Positions 9,952-18,109 of a stretch of DNA of 53,626 bases are shown here, one piece after another. Positions within the stretch are counted from its first letter, which is position 1. Every line of letters begins with the position of its first letter. A model generated the notes under the pieces. The model had not been told where the DNA came from, ran no database searches, and was given only the letters and a program-made list of their open reading frames with translations. The translations under genes were made by a program, and so were the position numbers. Source of the DNA: Clostridia bacterium (lineage in GTDB: Bacteria > Bacillota > Clostridia > TANB77 > CAG-508); assembly GCA_016290095.1 (NCBI GenBank), contig JAEESU010000020.1, positions 1-53,626 on the forward strand, given 5' to 3'.

Positions 9952-9992
9952 GAGAAATGCCATTTTTGTTATAAAAACGTAAAAAAAGAATG

Positions 9993-10053
9993 AAAAAGAG
10001 AACACGTTCCGAAATCAGCTTTCAAACTATTTCGGAATGTGTTCATCTCTTTT
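9993..10053 (-). terminator. Terminator downstream of the VWA protein gene
   Basis: A long hairpin: a run centred on AACACGTTCCGAAAT pairs with ATTTCGGAATGTGTT (one G-T pair), with outer AAAAGAG/CTCTTTT arms and a ~13-base loop. On the minus strand the arm is followed by a T-rich stretch. It starts directly after the VWA stop codon. Confidence 0.8.
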
Positions 10054-10055
10054 AA

Positions 10056-11867
10056 TTAGAAATCAAAGAACCAGTTTTCTTTTTCATAATTTGTAGTATT
10101 TCTTTCTGCAATTAATTTATCTAAAATATCAATTTCTTGTTTTAGGTCATCATCACGTAATACTTCTTTTTCAACTTCAATGTAGTCTTTCATTTGTTTA
10201 AATAATTCTTTATATTTATCACTTACTGTTAGTTTTACAGATGTTCTTTCATGTTCGCCTAGAATTCTAGTAATTTTTCCTTCTGTATAACCAACATCGA
10301 AAATACCTGTATTTTCAGTAATTAAAAACTCTTTCTTTCCGCTACTTCTTTCATATAAAATCCAATCTTTTAATAAATTTGCATATCTAGTTAAAACAAT
10401 TCCTTTTCTTATTCCAGTATTGTCATAATATTCATTTTCTCTTTCTTCAAAAACTACAGTTTGATTGCTTTCATGTTTTTCGTTACTTACATCTCTATAA
10501 GTAACTTCAAGAGTGATTTTTCCATTATCAGAATTGTTTTTCTTTGAAAGTTTTAAAAGAATTATTCCACCTTTTACTTCATCATTGTCATTTCTTCTTG
10601 AAGGGAAAAGTGTATTTACATGCATAATGTTTCCTTTTTTATTATTTTCAATATCTGTTCCATAAACTGCTTCTAATTCATAATCTTTTGATTCAAAATT
10701 TAAATTTAAATCAAATACTAATGGAGTAACCATTAAATCAAAATCATCACTCATTTGAGTTTTAAATTCTTCTTTATTATGAACAGAGAAATAATTTGCT
10801 CCTTCAACAGTTCCTAATTTTTCTATAAGTTCAGTATTGAAATCAACTCCAACTCCAACAAAACTTGTATATATTTTTTCCTTAGCACTTGCCTCAACCA
10901 TTCCCATTAAAGAACTTGAACTAATATCTCCATCATTTGGCATTGCATCAGTAATAACAATTATTCTGTTCTGATAATTTTTATTATTTGTACCTAAATT
11001 TTCAAACACTTCTAATGCTTTTTTATAACCATCTTCAAAGTTAGTACCACCAGTATCATGTATTCTTAAGATATTTTCTTTTAATGATTCTATATTTGTT
11101 TCGCCAATTTCATTTAAATATTTTGCTATTTGAGCATTACTATTAAATATAACCATACCAAATCGATCATCTTCATTTAATTGATCGATTAATGTATTAA
11201 CGCAATTATTCGCGATTGACATTTTTGATTGGTATTTGTTGCAATTATAAGTTCCATCATAGTAATATGAGTTAAAACCAGATCCCATTGAACCTGAATT
11301 ATCTAAAACAACTACAAGATTTAGTTTTGGTCTTACAAAATCACTTTCTTTAATGTTTGAATTTAAACCAACAGACATATAATATTCTTTTTCTCCAGAA
11401 ATAATATCTTTTGATATAGCAGTTGTATAAGATGGATAAAATAATTCATTACTCTGAATTCTTGAAAAGCCAGTATCAAAAGAATAGTCATAAAATAGAC
11501 CATTATATGTGATATCAGTTGAGATAGGGAAGAACCCATTTTTAATATTTTCTCTAAAATTTTCAATTGTTTTAGCACCGCCAGTTGCGAATCCTAAGTA
11601 GTTATTTGAACTTGCTTTACCAATTACATCCATTGCACTACTAGAAACAGATGCTTCCAACATAGGAATAGAGTCAAAACTCTGGAAAGAAAAACCAGTT
11701 CCTGTTGACTCTAATGCAGAAGTTGGAAATAAGCTTGAGGAACTATCAAAATCTTTATTATATAACCATTCATCTGAACGGATAAGTTGTCTTTTGTGAA
11801 ATCTGAAATAAAAACCTGTTAATAAAATAATTAAAATAATAATCATTATTAAAATCTTCTTCTTCAT
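10056..11867 (-). CDS. membrane-anchored von Willebrand factor A (VWA) domain protein
   Basis: 603 residues. An N-terminal hydrophobic helix at ~4-22 has few polar residues and no lipobox, so it is probably an uncleaved anchor with the rest outside. The VWA domain spans ~180-370. Its metal-ion-dependent adhesion site is complete: DNSGS at 189-193, T275 in DTGGTNF, and TDAMPNDGD at 306-314. Ahead of it is a segment (IENFRENIKNGFFP, ~101-114) like the region preceding VWA in YfbK-type proteins. The rest (~370-603) is mostly beta-type sequence then a charged helical end. VWA domains of this type bind protein partners through a metal ion. The sigma-factor gene is directly upstream on the same strand, suggesting a surface partner or target of that regulator. 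Confidence 0.82.
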   Translation of the reverse strand: MKKKILIMIIILIILLTGFYFRFHKRQLIRSDEWLYNKDFDSSSSLFPTSALESTGTGFSFQSFDSIPMLEASVSSSAMDVIGKASSNNYLGFATGGAKTIENFRENIKNGFFPISTDITYNGLFYDYSFDTGFSRIQSNELFYPSYTTAISKDIISGEKEYYMSVGLNSNIKESDFVRPKLNLVVVLDNSGSMGSGFNSYYYDGTYNCNKYQSKMSIANNCVNTLIDQLNEDDRFGMVIFNSNAQIAKYLNEIGETNIESLKENILRIHDTGGTNFEDGYKKALEVFENLGTNNKNYQNRIIVITDAMPNDGDISSSSLMGMVEASAKEKIYTSFVGVGVDFNTELIEKLGTVEGANYFSVHNKEEFKTQMSDDFDLMVTPLVFDLNLNFESKDYELEAVYGTDIENNKKGNIMHVNTLFPSRRNDNDEVKGGIILLKLSKKNNSDNGKITLEVTYRDVSNEKHESNQTVVFEERENEYYDNTGIRKGIVLTRYANLLKDWILYERSSGKKEFLITENTGIFDVGYTEGKITRILGEHERTSVKLTVSDKYKELFKQMKDYIEVEKEVLRDDDLKQEIDILDKLIAERNTTNYEKENWFFDF

Positions 11868-11893
11868 ATTTAAATCTCCTTTTTAAAAAATAT

Positions 11894-11933
11894 AAAAGCG
11901 TCTAAATGCTTTATTCATTATTTAGACGCTTTT
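11894..11933 (-). terminator. Hairpin between the sigma-factor and VWA genes (terminator or attenuator)
   Basis: A perfect 14-bp stem (11894-11907 with 11920-11933, AAAAGCGTCTAAAT/ATTTAGACGCTTTT) with a 12-base loop. On the minus strand it is followed within three bases by a run of six T. Only 26 bases separate it from the VWA start codon, which leaves no room for a promoter there. Confidence 0.8.
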
Positions 11934-11958
11934 GATTTATTATTTTATTGGAAATTTT

Positions 11959-12786
11959 TTATTTTTTTTTTAATTTTTTCTTAAATACAAAAAATATTGT
12001 TAAGAAAATGAATATTATGCAGACAATCGATAATATAAAACTAAAGTCGATTTTAAATATAGTACTAGCACTTTCTATTGTGCCAACAGTTTCAGAAGAT
12101 AAAAATTGAGAAGTAGACATATCAGATAGAGAAAAACTATCAGATTTTCCAGATGAACTATGCTGACTTTCTTGTGGAACTGTATCGCTTTGAGGTAATT
12201 CTTCTTTTGAAGTGTGTACACTTTTCCATACAGTGAATACAATTATAAATGCAGCTAAATTGCTAATAGATAATTTAATATAATGAAGAGATTTATAGTA
12301 TCTCCATTCTACTGTACCAATAGGCATATTTAACATTTGAGCTATTTTATCAAAAGTGAAATCTGATAATATTCTAAGAGATATAATTTCTTTATCTATT
12401 GGTTTTAGATTTTCTATTAAGTTGTAATAGGAAGACATATCTACAATATCATTAATTTCATCGGAATCTGATTCTAATGAGTATAATTCATCAATATCGA
12501 TAATTTGTTTTTGCTTTCTTAAGAATTGAATTGTTTCATTCTTACTTACTGTATATAGCCAACTAGCTTCGCCTTGCGAAGGAAGTTGATTTTTATCAAT
12601 CTTTAAGATTTTTGCGAATACATTTTGAACAACATCTTCACTATTATCTTTGTTTTTCAAAATAGAAAATGCTATACCATATACAATATAATGATATTTT
12701 TCATATAATAGTTCAATTCCTGATTTATCATCTGATTTTATTTTTTGAATTATTTCCTTTAATTCAGCTTCATTTATTCTTTTCAT
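11959..12786 (-). CDS. ECF-type RNA polymerase sigma factor with a two-helix membrane tail
   Basis: 275 residues; a plain ECF sigma factor has ~160-200. Region 2 lies at ~27-90, with YHYIVYGIAFSILKNKDNSED and the -10-binding EASWLYTVSKN. Region 4 at ~123-171 carries the helix-turn-helix FDKIAQMLNMPIGTVEWRYY. It continues into a hydrophobic helix at ~174-188, then a ~55-residue Ser-rich linker, and a second helix at ~247-268 ending in KKKLKKK. Such a tail would hold the factor at the membrane, with the Ser-rich linker outside if both helices span it. No separate anti-sigma gene is visible nearby; the tail may replace one (inference). AAGGA precedes the ATG by 5 bases. The VWA gene follows on the same strand. 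Confidence 0.85.
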   Translation of the reverse strand: MKRINEAELKEIIQKIKSDDKSGIELLYEKYHYIVYGIAFSILKNKDNSEDVVQNVFAKILKIDKNQLPSQGEASWLYTVSKNETIQFLRKQKQIIDIDELYSLESDSDEINDIVDMSSYYNLIENLKPIDKEIISLRILSDFTFDKIAQMLNMPIGTVEWRYYKSLHYIKLSISNLAAFIIVFTVWKSVHTSKEELPQSDTVPQESQHSSSGKSDSFSLSDMSTSQFLSSETVGTIESASTIFKIDFSFILSIVCIIFIFLTIFFVFKKKLKKK

Positions 12787-12905
12787 ATTTTTCCTTCTTC
12801 CAATAAATATTAATTTAATTTGAAAAGTCTTAATAATAATATACTACAATTTGACATAAGAGTGCAAGAGTGACATCTTAATAAGATTAAAGTAAGTAAT
12901 AAAAG

Positions 12906-12944
12906 AAAAGTGGAGAAACATTAAAATAACGTTTCCCCACCTTT
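12906..12944 (-). terminator. Terminator of the tRNA-Gly/tRNA-Cys transcript
   Basis: Read on the minus strand, a 14-bp stem (AAAGGTGGGGAAAC with GTTTCTCCACTTTT, two G-U pairs) has an 11-base loop and a T-rich end. Confidence 0.8.
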
Positions 12945-12948
12945 GAGT

Positions 12949-13022
12949 TGGAGGCGCCTATCGGAATCGAACCGATGATCAGAGTTTTGCAGACTCGTGC
13001 CTTACCGCTTGGCTAAGGCGCC
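12949..13022 (-). tRNA. tRNA-Cys (GCA)
   Basis: 74 bases including an encoded CCA. The 5' acceptor strand GGCGCC pairs with the 3' GGCGCC, and the discriminator is U, as expected for tRNA-Cys. The anticodon loop reads CTGCAAA (anticodon GCA). The T loop GGTTCGATTCC is standard. Confidence 0.96.
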
Positions 13023-13045
13023 ATATATAATTTTGAATAAAAAAA

Positions 13046-13121
13046 TGGAGCGGGAAACGAGGCTCAAACTCGCGACCTTCGCCTTGGCAAGGCGACGCTC
13101 TATCAACTGAGCTATTCCCGC
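13046..13121 (-). tRNA. tRNA-Gly (GCC)
   Basis: 76 bases with an encoded CCA. The acceptor stem begins GCGGGAA and closes with TTCCCGC; the anticodon stem-loop CCTTGCCAAGG gives anticodon GCC. The discriminator is U, as in bacterial tRNA-Gly. It is transcribed first and followed by tRNA-Cys 23 bases later. Confidence 0.96.
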
Positions 13122-13139
13122 ATCGATTACAGCATAACT

Positions 13140-13168
13140 ATAATAACAAAATTTCGAGGAAAAGTCAA
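13140..13168 (-). promoter_or_regulatory. Promoter of the tRNA-Gly/tRNA-Cys transcript
   Basis: On the minus strand: TTGACT (13168-13163), 17-base spacer, TATTAT (13145-13140), 18 bases before the tRNA-Gly gene. Confidence 0.8.
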
Positions 13169-13218
13169 GATTTAAAATGTATTTTTTATATTATATGAAA
13201 TACTGTAAAAATGTGCTA

Positions 13219-13717
13219 TTAATTTTGTTTGCTTTGTCCTTTAATAAAGATTTCGTTAATAACACCTGCATCATCATAAGAATATGTAACATTGTATTCA
13301 CCATTTGAACTGAGACTGTTAATCATTTCTTTTAATGTAGCAATATATTCATCTAAACTATTTGGATAATCCAAATTATATACGGCATCAAACGAAGTAT
13401 TTTTATCAAATAAAAGATCACTATAATCAAAATGAACTGATGGAATTGTTGTGTGATTTGATGCAAATATTTCTGTTTTTACTACTAAGCTATTTAATAA
13501 AGCTCTAACTTTTTCAACGTTTTGATTTCCTTTTAAGTCCTCAATAAATTTATTAGCAGCAACAATATCTGCATTTGTAGAATTAGTTATAAATCCGAGT
13601 ATCTATTTTAAAAGAATCATTAAAAATGTTTGATAAGATATATACTATTATTAATAGTGAAACAACAAAAAATATTACAATAAATCTTTTTATTTTTCTG
13701 AATATACCAAATATCAT
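13219..13717 (-). pseudogene. frameshifted gene for a small membrane-anchored protein
   Basis: On the minus strand an ATG at 13717 sits 5 bases behind GGAG. It encodes a basic N-terminus and a hydrophobic helix (RFIVIFFVVSLLIIVYIL) and then stops at 13583 after 44 residues. Near 13597 the neighbouring frame takes over (GFITNSTNADIVAANKFIED) and runs open to a TAA at 13219, adding ~125 residues. Together they make one plausible ~165-residue protein with an N-terminal anchor and a soluble part. Removing one base near 13597 would restore it. Either the gene is decaying or there is a base error here. I do not recognise the family. Confidence 0.65.
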
Positions 13718-13820
13718 AATTTCTCCAATATTTAATTATTTAATACTTGAATAAATTATATCTATAAATAAAAAAATAGTAAATAATAATTTGTATAAAA
13801 AGCGATTATATGATAATATG

Positions 13821-13875
13821 AGTTTCACAGGGACGTTCCTTTTAGTTCCACTTTGGCACTTTGGGGACAGTCCTT
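13821..13875. repeat. Inverted repeat, left arm (55 bp)
   Basis: This stretch is the reverse complement of 14341-14395 with only two mismatches in 55 bases. It contains CACAGGGACG, TTCCACTTTGGCACTTTG and GGGGAC. The two arms flank the PPC-domain gene. More G+C-rich than its surroundings. Confidence 0.88.
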
Positions 13876-13899
13876 AAAATAAAACTGAAAGAGGTTTAT

Positions 13900-14319
13900 A
13901 TGGAATATAGAAAATTTAATGATGATTATGTTGTCAGATTAAACAAAGGCGAGGAAGTAATTAGTCAGTTAAAAGAATTATGTAGTAAAGAAAATGTTAA
14001 ATTAGCTGAAATTACAGGACTTGGTGCAAGTGATTTAGTAGAAATTGGAGTGTTTAATCCAAATACTAAAGAATATAAGACAAAAGTTTTTGAAGGAATG
14101 TTTGAAATTACATCTTTAGTTGGAAATGCTACAAGAAAAGATGGTGATGTTTATCTTCATATTCATATAAATTTCGGAGATGAAATTGGAAATGTTAGAG
14201 GCGGACACTTAGTACAATCTAGAATTTCTGCTACTTCTGAAATTGTTGTGAGAAGAATTAATGGTGAAGTTGGAAGAAAACTAAGTGATGAAATTGGATT
14301 AAATTTATTGAGTTTTTAA
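13900..14319 (+). CDS. PPC-domain (DUF296) protein
   Basis: 139 residues. ATG 13900 is preceded by AAAGAGG at 5 bases; an in-frame TTG at 13861 would read through the inverted repeat and is rejected. The whole protein matches the PPC/DUF296 fold: a glycine-rich strand region EITGLGASDLVEIG (~37-50), HIHINF at 87-92 and GGHL at 101-104, whose histidines form the metal-binding site of stand-alone prokaryotic PPC proteins. In plants the same domain is joined to AT-hooks; here there is none. The biochemical role of the bacterial single-domain form is not settled. It is the only gene between the two 55-bp inverted repeats, so it may be carried by or have been moved with that element (inference). 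Confidence 0.85.
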   Translation: MEYRKFNDDYVVRLNKGEEVISQLKELCSKENVKLAEITGLGASDLVEIGVFNPNTKEYKTKVFEGMFEITSLVGNATRKDGDVYLHIHINFGDEIGNVRGGHLVQSRISATSEIVVRRINGEVGRKLSDEIGLNLLSF

Positions 14320-14340
14320 TTGAAAATTGGAAATAATATA

Positions 14341-14395
14341 AAGGAGTGTCCCCAAAGTGCCAAAGTGGAACTAAAAGGAACGTCCCTGTGGAACT
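14341..14395. repeat. Inverted repeat, right arm (55 bp)
   Basis: Reverse complement of 13821-13875 with two mismatches. It begins 21 bases after the stop of the PPC gene and ends 30 bases before the ymfF start. Followed by two short direct copies of GTGGAACT. Confidence 0.88.
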
Positions 14396-14425
14396 GTGGA
14401 ACTCTGGAATGTAAAAGGAGAAAAA

Positions 14426-15703
14426 ATGGGAAGAACAACTGAAATTTTAAAAGATGGAATAAAAGTGCATTTTATCAAAACAGATGTATATAAAACAGAT
14501 TTGTCTTGCGTTATTTTAACTGTGCCACTTAAAAGAGAGACTGTTACTAAAAATGCTTTAATTCCATTTATACTTAGAAGAGGAACTGCTATATTTCCAA
14601 ATCAGTATTTGCTAAATAAAGAAATGGAAAATATGTATGGTTCGGAATTTAATTGTGGTATAGATAAAATGGGAGATAATCTCATTATTAAATTTTATAT
14701 AGAATCAATAAATAATGGTTATGTACTTAATAATGAGAATATTCTAAATATGAATATTTCAAATGTTTTAGATATTGCTTTTAATCCAGTATTAGAAAAT
14801 GGATTATTCAAAAAAGGATATTTTGAAACAGAAAAAGAAACCTTAAGGAAAGTAATAAATAGTAAAATTGACGATAAAGATTCCTATGCTTACGATCAGT
14901 GTATTAATGCAATGTACGGAGATAATGGCTTTGGATTATATAAGTATGGTTATGAAGAGGATTTAGATAGCATAACATTAGAAGATTTAACAGAACAATA
15001 TAATACACTAATCCAAAATTCTAAAATAGATATTTTTATTTCTGGAAAAGTAAATGAAGAAGAAACGAAAAAATATTTATTAGAAAATGAGAATATAAAA
15101 AAATTGAAACCTAGAACAGAAAATTATATTTTAAATAATCAATACACAGAAAGCAAACAAAATGTGGAAAACACTAAAGAGATTTTTCAGTCAATGAATA
15201 TTACACAAGGAAAATTAGTAATTGGATTAGATGTATGTTCTAATGATGAAAATGTAAATATGGTAGCTCAAGTTTATAATGCTATTTTAGGTGGTAGTGC
15301 TAATTCATTTATGTTCCAAAATGTCAGAGAAAAAGCGAGTTTGGCATATACTGCAAGAAGTAATTTTGTAAAGCAAAAGTTGAATATTTTTATTAGGTGT
15401 GGAATTCAAATTGAAAATTTTGAAAAAGCATATGAACTTACAAAATTGCAAATAGAAAATATTAAAAATGGAAAAATAACTGATGAGGACATTGAAAATG
15501 CAAAAACATTTTTAATTGCAAGTATTGGAAATATTGAAGAAGAACAAGATACAGAAGTAGTTTATTATATAGGACAAGAAATATCAAAAACTAATATAAC
15601 ACCTAAAGAATATATTGAAAAAATAAAATCAGTTTCAAGAGAAGATGTTATTAATCTTGCAAATAATATAAATATAAATACAATGTACTTTTTAAAAAAC
15701 TAG
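14426..15703 (+). CDS. ymfF: M16-family peptidase-like protein YmfF
   Basis: 425 residues. ATG 14426 follows AAAGGAG by 5 bases; an in-frame upstream start at 14396 has no SD. The sequence follows the two-lobed M16 (pitrilysin-like) fold, including the R/Y segment NVREKASLAYTARSNF (~300-315), typical of the C-terminal M16 domain. The inverted HxxEH zinc motif is missing from the N-terminal lobe, as in YmfF of Bacillus, so this is the non-catalytic partner. The following gene carries the intact motif, so the two probably form a heterodimer like other bacterial M16 pairs. NCBI family names link the pair to EF-P modification; I see no efp or ymfI here, so that role is not supported locally. Confidence 0.82.
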   Translation: MGRTTEILKDGIKVHFIKTDVYKTDLSCVILTVPLKRETVTKNALIPFILRRGTAIFPNQYLLNKEMENMYGSEFNCGIDKMGDNLIIKFYIESINNGYVLNNENILNMNISNVLDIAFNPVLENGLFKKGYFETEKETLRKVINSKIDDKDSYAYDQCINAMYGDNGFGLYKYGYEEDLDSITLEDLTEQYNTLIQNSKIDIFISGKVNEEETKKYLLENENIKKLKPRTENYILNNQYTESKQNVENTKEIFQSMNITQGKLVIGLDVCSNDENVNMVAQVYNAILGGSANSFMFQNVREKASLAYTARSNFVKQKLNIFIRCGIQIENFEKAYELTKLQIENIKNGKITDEDIENAKTFLIASIGNIEEEQDTEVVYYIGQEISKTNITPKEYIEKIKSVSREDVINLANNININTMYFLKN

Positions 15704-15715
15704 TGGGAGATTTTT

Positions 15716-16984
15716 ATGCAAACAATAGAAAATAATAAAATTAAAGAGAGAGTTTATGTAGAAAAATTGGATAATGGTCTTACAATTATGGCATTTCCAA
15801 AGAAAACTAAAAAGAAATATATTATATGGAGTACAAATTTTGGATCAATAGATAATAAATTCTACTATAACGGAGAAAGTGATGTCACTATTGTTCCTGA
15901 TGGAATAGCACATTATTTAGAACATAAATTATTTGAGCAAGAAAATGGAACAAATAGTTTGGATACATTAACAACAATAGGTGTTGATGCAAATGCTTTT
16001 ACAACAAATGATCATACAGCATATCTCTTCGAGTGTACAGAAAATTTTGATGAAGCATTAGTTGAATTTATGAATTATGTTCAAAATCCATATTTTACAG
16101 ATGAAAATGTTGAAAAAGAGCGTGGAATAATAGAGCAAGAGATAATGATGTATGATGATTCTCCAGAGTGGGTATTATACATGAATTTGATGAAGGCAAT
16201 GTATAAAGATAATGAGATAAATATTGACGTCGCTGGAACAGTAGAAACTATTTCAGATATTGACAAAGATAAATTATATAAGATTTATAATGCTTTTTAT
16301 AGACCGGAAAATATGGTATTAGTTGTTTGCGGGGATTTTAATCAAGAAGAAATAATTAATAAATTAAAATCAATGGTAACAATGGAAGGCGGAAAATTTA
16401 GTACAAAAAGAGTATACAATAAAGAACAAGAAGAGATAGTTGAAAAATATACAGAACAGAGTATGGATATTAGTATGCCACTATTGATGATTGGATACAA
16501 AGATAATAATTTTTCTGATAGCAAAATCAAGAGAGAGTTAGGAATGGCACTTTTAGAAAATTTATTGTTTAATAAATCATCAAAACTATTTGAAAATTTA
16601 TATGAAAATGGTAAAATAATTTCTGAACCAGGTTTTGATTACGAATTTTCAAAAAATTATGCACATGCTTTGATTCAAATAAAAACTAATTTTATAGATG
16701 ATGTCACAGAAGAAATTAAAAATTATATAGAAAATGTAAAAAATGACGGAATTAGTGAAGAAGATTTTGAGAGAGCCAAGAGAGGAATATACGGAGATTT
16801 AGTAAAGGAATATAATGAAGTTTCCACAATTGCAACTAACTTAGTTCAAGATTATTTTTTGGGTGTAGAACCATTTGATTGTTTTGAAGAATTTAGTAGC
16901 ATTACAAAAGAATATGTTGAAAATTTGCTAAAAGAAGTATTTGTAGAGAACAAAAAAGTTGTGTCAGTAATTAAACCAATTTAA
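15716..16984 (+). CDS. ymfH: M16-family zinc peptidase YmfH
   Basis: 422 residues, ATG behind GGGAG, 12 bases after ymfF. The inverted zinc motif is intact: HYLEH at 66-70, with the distal glutamate in the helix ERGIIEQEI (E140 or E142). This is the catalytic partner of the YmfF-like protein. Typical M16 features follow: AFTTNDHTAYLF (~94-105) and a second lobe with the YNEVSTIATNLVQDYFLG helix region. M16 pairs cut short or unfolded peptides inside a closed chamber. Probably cytoplasmic, since no signal peptide is seen. It is co-transcribed with ymfF and lgt, spacing 16 bases to lgt. Confidence 0.87.
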   Translation: MQTIENNKIKERVYVEKLDNGLTIMAFPKKTKKKYIIWSTNFGSIDNKFYYNGESDVTIVPDGIAHYLEHKLFEQENGTNSLDTLTTIGVDANAFTTNDHTAYLFECTENFDEALVEFMNYVQNPYFTDENVEKERGIIEQEIMMYDDSPEWVLYMNLMKAMYKDNEINIDVAGTVETISDIDKDKLYKIYNAFYRPENMVLVVCGDFNQEEIINKLKSMVTMEGGKFSTKRVYNKEQEEIVEKYTEQSMDISMPLLMIGYKDNNFSDSKIKRELGMALLENLLFNKSSKLFENLYENGKIISEPGFDYEFSKNYAHALIQIKTNFIDDVTEEIKNYIENVKNDGISEEDFERAKRGIYGDLVKEYNEVSTIATNLVQDYFLGVEPFDCFEEFSSITKEYVENLLKEVFVENKKVVSVIKPI

Positions 16985-17000
16985 TAAAGGAGGATAAAAA

Positions 17001-17819
17001 ATGAATTTGGTTTCATTCCCAGGATTAGGGTTAAATTTTGAATTTTCAAAAATAGCATTTACAGTATTTGGTATTGCAGTATATAAATATGCAGTTTGTA
17101 TAGTTTTTGGTATTGTAGTTGCTTTAGTTTTAGCAAAATTAAGCAAAGAGAAATTTGAAGTAGATTTTTCTTTTGTTTTAGAATCTGCAATTGTTGCAAT
17201 CATTTTTGGAACAATTGGTGCAAGGCTTTATTATGTATTATTTAATTTAAGTTATTATTTTAAAAATCCAATTGAAATATTTACTTTAAGAAATGGAGGA
17301 CTTGCAATCTATGGTGGATTGATATTTGGAGCACTTTCAATATTTGTTTATTGCAAAATCCGCAAAAAAGATTTTATTAATTTACTAGACTATATGGTAC
17401 CATTTATTGCAATAGCACAATTTTTTGGAAGATTTGGAAATTTCTTTAATGTAGAATCATATGGATATGAAACAAAATCATTTTTAAGAATGGGGTTAGG
17501 AAGCGGAATAGATTACATAGAAGTTCACCCAATGTTCTTATATGAGGCAATTATTAATTTATTAATTTTTGTATTTTTAAGAATAATGCAAAAAAGAAGA
17601 AAATTCAAAGGGCAAATTTTATTATTGTACTGCATGTGTTACTCTGGTTTTAGAGCAATTTTAGAGGGATTTAGATCAGACAGTTTAATGTTCTACAATT
17701 TTAGAGCATCACAAGTATTATCTATAATTATTTTTGTTGTATCTACAATTTTATTTGTAAAAAGCATTAGAAAAAATAGTAATAAAACAGAAGTTAAAGA
17801 AGAAGAAAAAGCAAACTAG
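17001..17819 (+). CDS. lgt: prolipoprotein diacylglyceryl transferase
   Basis: 272 residues, ATG behind AAGGAGG. Lgt moves a diacylglyceryl group from phosphatidylglycerol to the lipobox cysteine of prolipoproteins in the cytoplasmic membrane. About seven hydrophobic helices are visible. The Lgt signature GRFGNFFNVESYG is at 143-155, preceded by GGLAIYGGLIFG (~99-110) and followed by HPMFLYEA near 174. At the position where E. coli Lgt has the histidine of its HGG motif, this protein has Tyr (YGG, 104-106). The C-terminal tail is charged. It ends the ymfF-ymfH-lgt operon; I see no clear terminator behind it. Confidence 0.95.
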   Translation: MNLVSFPGLGLNFEFSKIAFTVFGIAVYKYAVCIVFGIVVALVLAKLSKEKFEVDFSFVLESAIVAIIFGTIGARLYYVLFNLSYYFKNPIEIFTLRNGGLAIYGGLIFGALSIFVYCKIRKKDFINLLDYMVPFIAIAQFFGRFGNFFNVESYGYETKSFLRMGLGSGIDYIEVHPMFLYEAIINLLIFVFLRIMQKRRKFKGQILLLYCMCYSGFRAILEGFRSDSLMFYNFRASQVLSIIIFVVSTILFVKSIRKNSNKTEVKEEEKAN

Positions 17820-17893
17820 TAAAATTATACAGAAAAAGCACTTATTTTGTCGAAAATTGTCTATCAAAAAAGTCATCAAATACTGATATTTTA

Positions 17894-17922
17894 TTGACTT
17901 TGGTGTAACAAAATGTTATTTT
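17894..17922 (+). promoter_or_regulatory. Promoter of the Spo0E-like gene pair
   Basis: TTGACT (17894-17899), 17-base spacer, TATTTT (17917-17922) preceded by TGT. The start codon is 44 bases downstream. Confidence 0.55.
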
Positions 17923-17965
17923 TAATTTATACAAAAGAGAAAAAGTTTAAAGGAGAGTGGTATTG

Positions 17966-18109
17966 ATGTTAGATGACAAAATTTGTAAATTGAGAAACAA
18001 ATTAAATAAGTGTATTTCTGATGGAGAGGATTACTCTGTTATATATAAAGTTAGTGTTGAATTGGACGAGCTGATTGCAAAATATTATGAAAGTATGTTA
18101 GAGATATGA
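17966..18109 (+). CDS. Spo0E-like aspartyl-phosphate phosphatase
   Basis: A 47-residue protein, easily missed because of its size. ATG 17966 follows AGGAGAG by 8 bases. It starts with a helix (IxxLRNKLNK) and ends with SVELDELIAKYY, matching the Spo0E family signature S-x-E-L-D-x-L-I in a second helix. Spo0E proteins dephosphorylate Spo0A~P and so restrain entry into sporulation. Length and two-helix layout fit the family (~45-85 residues). Its stop codon overlaps the start of the next gene (ATGA, 18106-18109), so both are translationally coupled. It suggests that the host carries Spo0A, which is not in this window. Confidence 0.8.
   Translation: MLDDKICKLRNKLNKCISDGEDYSVIYKVSVELDELIAKYYESMLEI

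Noticed and set aside
13861-13899. TTG start extending the PPC protein by 13 residues
   Set aside because: The extension is translated from the left inverted-repeat arm and has no SD, whereas ATG 13900 has AAAGAGG at 5 bases.
13821-14395. Insertion sequence with a transposase
   Set aside because: The enclosed gene is a PPC-domain protein with no transposase motifs, and I see no target-site duplication.
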